A stretch of 24,723 nt of DNA from Porphyra umbilicalis. Its lineage: Eukaryota > Rhodophyta > Bangiophyceae > Bangiales > Bangiaceae. Positions within the stretch are counted from its first letter, which is position 1; each line of letters begins with the position of its first letter. The DNA is taken from positions 1 to 24,723 of the forward strand of contig KV919311.1 of assembly GCA_002049455.2 (NCBI GenBank), written 5' to 3'. The notes beneath the pieces are model-generated. The model saw only the letters and a list, made by a program, of their open reading frames with translations, did not search any database and was not told the origin of the DNA. This document shows, in pieces, positions 18,821 to 24,723 of this stretch. Both the position numbers and the translations under genes were made by a program.

Positions 18821-19249
18821 GGCGGCAACGACCGCCGGCGGTTGGGTCAGGTTGCCCCGCGACGGCTTCTTGCGGCTCCGACCGCCGCCCGTCGCAGGGG
18901 AGGGGGCGGCGGCCACGCCCGCCGCGGCCGCCCGCGACGCGGCCGCCGACGGCGGCGGCGTCTCCTCGTCTGACGAGGACGATGCAAACGCCCCCACCGC
19001 GTCCGTGTCGGCCACGGGGCGGGGGCGTTTCACGCCGCTGCCGCTACCGCCGCCGCTGCCGCCACCGGTGCGCCGCGAGCGGGTCGGCCGCGGGCGCGGC
19101 AGCGACGAATCCACAACGGGTGGGGGGGGGAGGGGGGCGCGCGCCCCCGACGAGCGGCTCGACCGCCGCGGCGCCGCGGTCGCCGACGGCGAGGCCAAGG
19201 ACGGTTGCGGCGCGCCAGACCGCCGTCGAGCGACCGCCTTGGGCGCCAT
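16652..19249 (-). CDS. RAD17: RAD17 checkpoint clamp loader, with homopolymer frame slips
   Basis: RAD17 replaces RFC1 in an RFC-like complex that loads the 9-1-1 clamp on DNA at damage sites in the nucleus. After a disordered N-terminal extension of ~225 residues with basic nuclear-signal-like patches (RSRKKPSRGN), the core begins at RPWNERYAP (residue ~227). AVHKRAVTAVTGWL follows, then Walker A GPPGSGKST (275-283), EWTHP, Walker B LLVIDDLPY (350-358; the family has this ED/DDLP form), and the sensor-like SGGDVRAALLALQ and DAPIALLHAVSRVLHNK. The C-terminal block (LLPFLAANLPAFV..., LSAATALADTAW, RDTTVSLAALVGARG) matches the RAD17 collar region but lies in another frame beyond G12, G12 and G8 runs (17539-17619). 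An acidic tail ending LEELDDADDEGW lies in a third frame beyond C20 (17152-17171). Each slip fits one base missing per run, with two runs short at the first junction. ATG 19249 was chosen for MAPKAVARRR; the frame stays open to 19702. Length about 866 residues against ~680 in animals. Confidence 0.88.
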
Positions 19250-19519
19250 TGCCCCACCGGGGGGCGACGCCGCCGGCGTGGGAGCGGTGGGAAGACGGCG
19301 TGGCCGGTTGGGGAAGCGTCGTCGTGGGCAGGGAGGTCGCGGCCAAAGGTGGTGGCACGACCGCCGCGTCTGCGACACGTGGGCGGCGGCGGTGGCGGCA
19401 CTCGGGCGGGCCCCCTGTCGTGAATGGGATGCATCGGTCGTATTTGTGCTAGCAGGGCAGTAATTGCGAAGAATGCGCCAGCGGCTGACTCTCAGAGGCA
19501 TCCAGAGAACACTCGACTG

Positions 19520-19527
19520 GCGGGAAA
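19520..19527 (-). promoter_or_regulatory. E2F-type site TTTCCCGC
   Basis: GCGGGAAA on the plus strand reads TTTCCCGC on the minus strand, an exact match to the E2F/DP consensus TTTSSCGC. It is 271 bp upstream of the RAD17 ATG and 577 bp from the clamp ATG. E2F drives S-phase and repair genes in plants, animals and algae. A similar string near 2243 shows that chance matches occur in this window. Confidence 0.4.
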
Positions 19528-19689
19528 CTGGGTGACCGCGGTTGCATTGGACTGTCGATACGGACCCGCTGGTTTTCCGCGGCTGGCCGCGGTTCCACCG
19601 CTCGGATTTGCCATCCATTCGGCACCTGGTGCCACTCGGGGTGGGAACCACATGCGCGGTGGTGGTGGTTGTGGTTGGTGGGGGCGGAG

Positions 19690-19695
19690 CACGTG
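19690..19695. promoter_or_regulatory. G-box/E-box CACGTG
   Basis: A palindromic CACGTG in the context GAGCACGTGGGCAC lies between RAD17 and the clamp gene. In plants and algae this is a common bHLH/bZIP binding site. The evidence is sequence match and position only. Confidence 0.3.
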
Positions 19696-19769
19696 GGCAC
19701 ATTGCTTCCGACTCTGCCTCTTCTGCCGCCCTTTTGAGTGACCGCCCTCGGTGAATGGTATGTCAGCGA

Positions 19770-20103
19770 GCCGTCGCTACGCACTCCTTCCCCTGTTGAA
19801 CCCCCTTTCCCTCCCTCTCCCATCAACCGCAGTTGACTACAACCCCCCCCCCCTTCCACCTCCATCCACTACGATTCCCTTTCCGCACCCCGCTGCCCCC
19901 CCATTGTGCCGTGTCCTCGCTCCCCCACGGTCGTCGACGGCCTCCCATCATCTTCTTCCCCACCTGCTGGGCTCCCCAGATCGCCTCCTCTCTCATCCCC
20001 ATCGTGTTGCGGTCCCCTTCCTCTTTGCGTATCCCCCTCACTGCCGTCTTTGCGCCCCCCTTTACTCTTTTGCCCCCCCGGTCCTCACCACCGTCCCCCG
20101 CCC
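19770..20103 (+). promoter_or_regulatory. Pyrimidine-rich 5' leader of the clamp gene
   Basis: More than 300 bases before ATG 20104 are dominated by C and T on the plus strand (for example CTTTCCCTCCCTCTCCCATC and CCCCCCCCCCTTCCACCTCC). Similar but shorter CT-rich leaders precede the transposase start (3482) and the methyltransferase start (22255). This may be a general leader or initiator feature of this genome. Confidence 0.45.
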
Positions 20104-21429
20104 ATGGAGCTCCTCTCTGCGCGGTGCGAGCGCGCTCGCCCATTTGCGCAAGTCATTGATGGCGTCCGCGGCGTGCTGCCACAAACGCCGGTGGCGCTGC
20201 ACTTTGGGGCGGCGGGGATGCGGCTCGCCGCCGGCCCACCACCATCGGCCGCCGCCGCCGCGCCCGCCCCCACCCCGTCGCCGCCACCACCACCGCCCGA
20301 CGGCCACGACGCGGCGGGCGATGCGGCCGCCGACGCACCCGCCGGGGTCGGCGTCTTCCTCCCCGCCGCCTTCTTTGGCGCCGGCTACACCACCACCACC
20401 GCCGCCGCCATCCACGTCGGGGCGCGCCGGGATGCAGACGACGCCCCCCCCCTGCTCGGCGGGTGCGTGCTGGCGCCACCCCCCCCCCGCCCGCCGCCGC
20501 CCCAGTGACGGTCATTGTCCCCGTGCGGTTGGCGCACCTCTGCGCCCTCCTCCGCTGCGCGGCTGCGGACGATGCCCTGTCCCTGACCGCCGCGGCGGCG
20601 GCGGTGGCGACGCCTCCGCGGGGACCGCCGCCGCTGTCGGCCGCCGGCCACGCCGTCGCGTCGACGCTGACGGTGGAGCTGGCGTCGCCGTCCCGCGCCC
20701 GCGTACTCCGCGTCACCCTCTCTTTGGCCGGGGGGGTGGGGCGGGTGGGGGGGGGGTCCCCCGGGGGGTCCCGCCGCCGCCGGTCGCGGCGGTGGGGGCG
20801 GCGGCGTCGTCGCCGCGGCGACGACGGGTGACCGCCGCCCCGGGCGGGACGCTGCCGGCGGGCGGTCCGCCGCCGCCGGTGGGCAGCTATCCACGTGGTG
20901 GAAAGGATGCCGCCGCCGCCGCCCGCAAGCTGCACGCTGCCCGCCTCTCCCTCCCCGCGGCCGCCACCGCCTCCCCCCGCGTGGCGGTTGCCGTCTCGTC
21001 GGTCGCCCTGCGGTCGGCGCTCGCCGACGCCGCCCCCTTTGCCGACGCCCTCCGCCTGCGCGTGCGTGGCGGGGCGCTCGGGCTCGGCGCCGTCGGCCGC
21101 GTAGGCAGTGCGGTCGCGTGGCTCCGCGGCGTCCCCGTCGGCGTCGGGGGTGGCGGTGGCGGCGGCGGCGGCGGCGGCGGCGACGCGGGGAGGGGTCCAG
21201 ACGGCCCGTCGGCGGCCCCGTCGGCCGCGCCCGCCACGTCAGCGGTCGGCACGTACGCGCTGCGGGGGTTGTGTTTGGCGGCGGCGGCGGCGCCGCTCGA
21301 CGCGCGGGTGGTGCTCGCGCTCGGCGGTGACGGCGTGGCGCTGGCGTACGGCGTGCGGGGAGGGAGGGGGGGGGGGTGTCGGGGGGGTGGGTGCGCTTCT
21401 TTGTGCCCGAGCTGGGCGCGGAGGGTTGA
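20104..21429 (+). CDS. Divergent sliding-clamp-fold protein (PCNA/9-1-1 family), three frame slips
   Basis: In order, the translated pieces follow the two-domain clamp plan. An N-terminal strand-helix unit (FAQVIDGVRGVL, HFGAAGMRL) leads to GVGVFLPAAFFGAGY, and then PVRLAHLCALLRCAAADDALSLTA resembles the PCNA 'LSKMLKCAGNDDIITIKA' block. After a linker come VAVSSVALRSALADAAPFADALRLRV and GAVGRVGSA, like the second-domain helix and strands of PCNA, RAD1 or HUS1. The end YALRGLCLAA...LDARVVLAL...GWVRFFVPEL matches the clamp C-terminal strands. The pieces lie in frames 1, 3, 2, 1, with changes at C10 (20479-20488), G runs (20730-20756) and G11/G7 (21366-21387), each fitting one missing base. Length about 442 residues against ~260-320, because of Pro/Ala/Gly insertions. 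HUS1, RAD1 or a PCNA paralogue are all possible; divergence from canonical PCNA and the neighbouring RAD17 favour a 9-1-1 subunit. ATG 20104 opens directly on the conserved fold. Confidence 0.65.
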
Positions 21430-22254
21430 CCCCGCCCCGCATCCTCCGTGAGCTTTTCGGCGCGTTGCCGGCGCCCGGGGGGCTGCATGACCAGTGCCAG
21501 GCGGGTGCGCTGTCGGTCACTGGGGCGGGGGCGGTGCCGCTGCGGCAGGCACGTCCTCTGCGATGGTGAAGGCAGTCACATCACCCGACTTGGACAACGC
21601 CAGCGCCTTGGCATTGAGAGGAAGGGGGGCGTGGAGGAGGACGTCGCGCATGGTACGGACAAACGAACGGGAACGCCGCACGTGGTGTGTGAGAAGCGTC
21701 CCAAGGAGCGACGCCGTCGATGCACAGATGTTGAGGACATTGAAAGCTGTTGAGCTCGCAACATGACCGCCAAAAGCTGTGGCGAGGCAGACGCGTACCG
21801 TATCGCTCCCACCCGCACCCGCAGCTGTTCAGTACCGCCGGTGCAGCCGCTCCGGCATACAGCATCTCGAGGGACCCCCCCACGCAACCGCCGTGCACCC
21901 CTCATGATCCCCTGTCCGAGGTGTGCAACACGAAGAATTGTGTCCTACGAGGCCACGCGTCGTAGCGCGACCACTGTCGGCACCTCGGGCGCCTGCGCCA
22001 ATGGCGACCGACGACCACGTGGTGCCTGTGGAGATTTCCACCCAGATCCCGAACCTCCGTGCTACTTTGTTGGTGCACGCCATGACGCATGCTCGCTCGG
22101 CCCCCGCCACGGCAGCAGGGGCGTGTGCGCCGTCATGCGCACGCACCAGGCTTTTTTCCTTCCCTCGCTGGCGGCCGCGGGCCAGTGACACGCGTTTGTC
22201 TCTTCCGCCCCCCCCCCTGCCACCCGCGTCGACGCGGTTTCCCCTCCCCCCCTG
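21430..22254. other. Lower-GC interval between the clamp and methyltransferase genes
   Basis: Apart from the minus-strand frame at 21517-21828, nothing is recognised. An ATG at 22083 (minus) opens a frame in the same phase as that frame, separated by one TGA at 21829-21831, so an upstream exon is possible. A plus-strand ATG at 22001 also opens a protein-like stretch (MATDDHVVPVEIST). The right end (22,150-22,254) is pyrimidine-rich and is the probable leader of the methyltransferase gene. Confidence 0.4.
21517..21828 (-). CDS. Unidentified C-terminal frame lacking its own start
   Basis: A 103-codon open stretch ends at TGA 21517 and has no ATG near its beginning. It encodes an amphipathic, protein-like sequence (GSDTVRVCLATAFGGHVASS, then FNVLNICASTASLLGTLL, MRDVLLHAPLPLNAKALALS and GDVTAFTIAEDVP). 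This suggests an alpha-helical domain followed by a short strand region, ending in an Ala/Pro tail. No family is recognised. It is bounded upstream by TGA (21829-21831), preceded on the minus strand by TACTGAACAG, which could be a 3' splice site. A first exon near 22083 would make it divergent from the methyltransferase gene. A competing plus-strand frame (21494-21766) covers the same DNA but looks less like a folded protein. Confidence 0.35.
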   Translation of the reverse strand, partial: TAAGAGGSDTVRVCLATAFGGHVASSTAFNVLNICASTASLLGTLLTHHVRRSRSFVRTMRDVLLHAPLPLNAKALALSKSGDVTAFTIAEDVPAAAAPPPPQ

Positions 22255-23390
22255 ATGCGCGGACTGCACCGGCTGTCCTTCCTCGTCCCCAACTTTTCGG
22301 CGTGGGCGCCTTCCCGGCAGGCGCCCGTCTCTGCCGCCCCCACCCGCCGCAGCGCCGGCGGGGCCCGCCGCTCCCGCTTTTTTGTCCCGCCCCTGCCACC
22401 CTTCTTCCGTGGCACCCCCCTCCCTCCCTCTCCCCGGTGCGCGGCGCGTGCCGCCGCCCCCCCCCGCCCCCGCGGGATGGCGTGGACGTGCTCCGCCGCC
22501 ACCCACCGGGACCTAACCGCCGCGCTCGCCGCGGCGGGCCTCCTCACCTCCCCCCGCCTCATCGACGCCTTTCGGTCCGTCGACCGGGCGGCGTTTGTGC
22601 CGCCCCGCTCCGTGCGCGCCGCGTATGCAGACGCGCCGCAGGGGATTGGGTGGGGGGCGACCATCTCCGCGCCCCACATGCACGCCATGTGCGTGGAGCT
22701 GCTCGGGGGGGTGCTCGGCCTCGGCGGCGGGGGGCGCGTGGCGCCGGCCGGTGGCGGCCGCGGCGGCGGCGGCGGCGGCGGCGCGGCGGTGGCGGCGGCC
22801 GACGGCGGCGGGAATGGGGGTGCTCCCGAGACGGGCGACCGCGTGTTGGACGTGCTCGACGTGGGCGTCGGGTCGGGCTTCCTGGCGGGCGTCCTCGCCG
22901 TCGCCCTCGGCGACCGCGGGCGGGTGGTGGGCATTGACCACGTGGCGGAGCTGGTCACCGCCGCGCACGATAGCCTCACGCGCGCGGGCGTGTCGGCGGT
23001 GGTCGCGACCGCGGCGGCGGCCGATGGCGGCGGCGGCGACGCTGCCGCCGCTGCGCCGCCGCGCCCGACGCCGGCGGGCACCGTCGAGCTCCACGCGGCC
23101 GACGGGCGCGCGGGCCTCCCCGGCCGCACCTGGGACGCCATCCACGTCGGCGCGGCGGCGGACGGCGGGGTGCCGCCGCCCGCCCTCGTTGCGGCGCTCA
23201 AGGTCGGCGGCCGGATGGTCGTGCCGGTCGGGGGGGGGGGGGGGGGGGCGGCTACCGCGACGGCGGCCAAGTGCTGTTGGCGGTCGACCGGGTGGCGGAG
23301 GGGCCCGACGGGGTGGTCATGACCGAAGTTTGTGGTGTGCGCTACGTGCCGTTGTGTGAGGAGAGGGACCAGCGGGCGGGGATCACCTGA
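22255..23390 (+). CDS. PCMT: Protein-L-isoaspartate O-methyltransferase, one frame slip
   Basis: This enzyme repairs aged proteins by transferring a methyl group from S-adenosylmethionine to L-isoaspartyl residues. Conserved blocks appear in order: MAWTCSAATHRDL (ATG 22477, the usual family start), DAFRSVDRAAFV, DAPQGIGWGATISAPHMHAM (substrate-binding motif), VLDVGVGSGFLAG (SAM motif I), GRVVGIDHVAELV, ELHAADGRAG, WDAIHVGAAA and ALKVGGRMVVPVG. The frame then breaks at G19 (23230-23248). One extra base would continue into YRDGGQVLLAVDRVAEGPDG and YVPLCEERDQ to TGA 23388-23390, the expected C-terminus. Starting at ATG 22255 adds 74 residues, basic and poor in acidic residues, probably a plastid or mitochondrial targeting leader. 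A Gly/Ala-rich insertion of about 45 residues precedes motif I. It converges on the fucosyltransferase-like gene 381 bp away. Confidence 0.9.
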
Positions 23391-23771
23391 GGGAAGGGAC
23401 GGGGGAGGAGGGTGGTCTCTGAGGTGTGGGTGTGGTCGGCATGGGGGGGTGCGTGCGTGCGCGTGTATATAGTTTAGCATGCGGTGGGCGGCGGCGGGCT
23501 GGCTCTCGCCCGCGCTGGCAATGTGGCGTCCTGCCGAGATGAGCACGCCTCAGCTGCTTTCTGCTTAATCCGCCCCCCTGTGGTTCTGGCTCGGGTCCTT
23601 GTGCATGGCACGTTGCGTGCGCTTGTCGAGTGCTCCTGCCTGAACAGTCGCGGGGTGACACGGCGGTCGCCACTGCCCCGATTAGTTTTTACAGTCAGGA
23701 GTAGTTGTTGCCCCTCCGCCCCGCCCCCCCCCCCACTGCTCTACTCGTTGTCCGCCGCACCCAAGGAGCGC
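23391..23771. other. Shared 3' flank of two convergent genes
   Basis: This interval holds the 3' ends of the methyltransferase and fucosyltransferase-like genes. A GTGCGTGCGTGCGCGTG stretch leads into TGTATATAGTTTAG at about 23,464. The AT-rich string could be part of a 3'-end signal; it points at no start codon. No gene is seen. Confidence 0.5.
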
Positions 23772-24456
23772 CTACAACCCCGGCACGTTGTAGACGAGGC
23801 TCTCCCGGATCTCCTTGGCCCACACCCGCACGCGGCCGCCCCCCCCCGGCAACTCGGAGCGGAGGTCCCCCCGCCGCCACTGCTCAATGTTGCCGCTAAA
23901 GCTGCTGCTGTCGCGCCCGATAAAGTGGTCGGCGAGGACGCACGCCCACAAGTCGACAATACTCGGCCCGTATATCCAGTCCACGGGGTGGGCGGCGGCG
24001 GCGGCGGCCGCGCGCCCGCCGCCCCCGTCGGCCACCTCGTCCGACATGAGGGGCACGGCGGCGGCGGCGGCGGCCCCCCCCAGGGCGCCCTCGCGCGAAA
24101 ACCAAAACACCTTGCCCCCATACTTGGTCCGCAGCGCCGTCGCCACCCCCGCACTCGCCGGCGACGACGGGCTGTAGGCCACATACACGGAGCGGGCGGC
24201 GGCGAGGAGCGCCCCCCCGCGTACGCCGTCGACGCCGCCGGGCCAGCTGCCGTACAGCCCCGCGTCGGGGTCCACGCCGGGCCGCGAGCGGTCCCGCGGG
24301 TACCGGTGCACGGCGGCGCGCTCGACGGCCGCGACCGTGCGGGCGACGAGGTCGGCGTGGCCGACGCGCCGCTCCTCCGTCGCGAGGATGCGGAGGTGCA
24401 CCGCCACCACGCCCGAGCCGACGGTCAGCTCGGTCGGGGGGGGGCCGAACCGCCGT

Positions 24457-24487
<31 letters not shown>

Positions 24488-24723
24488 GCAGAGGCACGGG
24501 GGTGACGTCACCGCCGCCACCGCCAACCGTAGTGACAGCGGCGACGTCCGCCGCCCCGGTCGGGTGCCCCCCCGACGCGAGCAGCGTGACGGTCGCATTG
24601 ACGAGCTCCACCGCCGGCGACATGTAGCCGTACAAGGGCATCCCCCCACACTTGCCCTTCCACGCGGCCCCCCCAAAGTACGCGTGGTCCAGCGCGAGCA
24701 CCCCCCCGTTGGGCACCCCCCGG
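23772..24723 (-). CDS. O-fucosyltransferase-like glycosyltransferase, 5' part beyond the window
   Basis: The frame is open from the right window edge to TAG 23772-23774, about 316 codons, so the N-terminus is missing; the first in-window Met is internal. Features fit the GT-B-type fucosyltransferases (POFUT and plant O-FucT group). GMPLYGYMSPAVELVNA precedes a VVAVHLRI strand (about 24388-24411), where the family has its HxR nucleotide-sugar-binding strand. Near the C-terminus, VDLWACVLADHFIGRDSSSFSGNI ends in EQWRR, the conserved 'D...A..FIG...S.FS..I...R' pattern. Such enzymes transfer fucose from GDP-fucose to proteins or glycans in the ER or Golgi. Low-complexity Pro/Gly and Ala insertions lie between the motifs. 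No frame slip is needed within the window. A different fucosyl- or glycosyltransferase of the same fold is possible. Confidence 0.55.

Larger units (their letters stand above)
19250..20103. promoter_or_regulatory. Putative bidirectional promoter between RAD17 and the clamp gene
   Basis: These 854 bp separate two start codons that point away from each other. The central part (about 19,430-19,760) is less GC-rich than both genes and holds an E2F-type site and a G-box. The clamp side ends in a pyrimidine-rich leader. No other gene is seen. The minus-strand frame continues open upstream of the RAD17 ATG, but that part lacks the gene's composition. Confidence 0.5.

Noticed and set aside
19250..19702. 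N-terminal extension of RAD17 to an ATG at 19702
   Set aside because: The added ~150 residues lack the Ala/Gly/Arg style of the gene, and the DNA changes composition. ATG 19249 gives a natural start in the disordered, basic N-terminus.
20104..21429. Calling the clamp gene canonical PCNA
   Set aside because: The PCNA interdomain loop and the highly conserved PCNA sequence are absent. Eukaryotic PCNA is far more conserved than this, so only the fold family is called.
21494..21766. Plus-strand 90-codon frame downstream of the clamp gene
   Set aside because: It overlaps the more protein-like minus-strand frame, is rich in Arg and charged residues without pattern, and matches no family known to me.
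23464..23470. TATATA string as a promoter
   Set aside because: It lies between two convergent genes with no start codon in reach on either strand.

Overview
The window reads as nuclear DNA of a GC-rich eukaryotic alga. A bangiophyte red alga (Porphyra/Pyropia type) is the best guess. The reasons are extreme GC in genes, long reading frames with little sign of introns, Ala/Pro/Gly/Arg low-complexity insertions inside conserved proteins, a probable plastid transit peptide beginning MAVSPAF, and eukaryotic repair genes next to PIF/Harbinger and hAT transposons. The lineage is inferred from composition and gene style; there is no marker gene.

Positions 1-10,100 are a transposon-rich block of moderate GC. 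It holds a direct repeat of about 442 bp period (1-664). A complete non-autonomous hAT element follows (827-1208), with perfect 9-bp terminal inverted repeats and a perfect 8-bp target-site duplication. Broken cysteine-bearing fragments of unknown origin lie on the minus strand (1217-2330). A two-gene PIF/Harbinger unit comes next: a disrupted DDE transposase (3482-5348, +) converging on an intact Myb/SANT-like partner gene (7493-8728, -). The rest is lower-GC spacer with short repeats.

From about 10,100 to 24,723 the window is gene-dense and far richer in GC. In order: a small secreted Gly/Tyr/Phe-rich protein (11221-11720, +); about 3 kb of low-complexity DNA with C and G homopolymers, GCC/GGC microsatellites and a 15-bp minisatellite; an organellar MscS-like channel (14888-16383, +); the checkpoint clamp loader RAD17 (16652-19249, -); a divergent sliding-clamp-fold protein (20104-21429, +); a hidden unidentified frame (21517-21828, -); protein-L-isoaspartate O-methyltransferase (22255-23390, +); and an O-fucosyltransferase-like enzyme entering from the right edge (23772-24723, -). 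Gene orientation alternates, so 5' and 3' flanks are shared.

The main biological point is the head-to-head pair of RAD17 and a PCNA/9-1-1-fold clamp, separated by 854 bp that carry an E2F-type site and a G-box. The clamp loader and a candidate substrate clamp could share one bidirectional promoter. The main technical point is that every conserved gene in the GC-rich half changes frame at poly-G or poly-C runs, each time consistent with one missing base per run. These breaks are more likely homopolymer errors in the sequence than pseudogenes. The Harbinger transposase is different: its break sits in a T run in the opposite direction, and an in-frame TAA follows.
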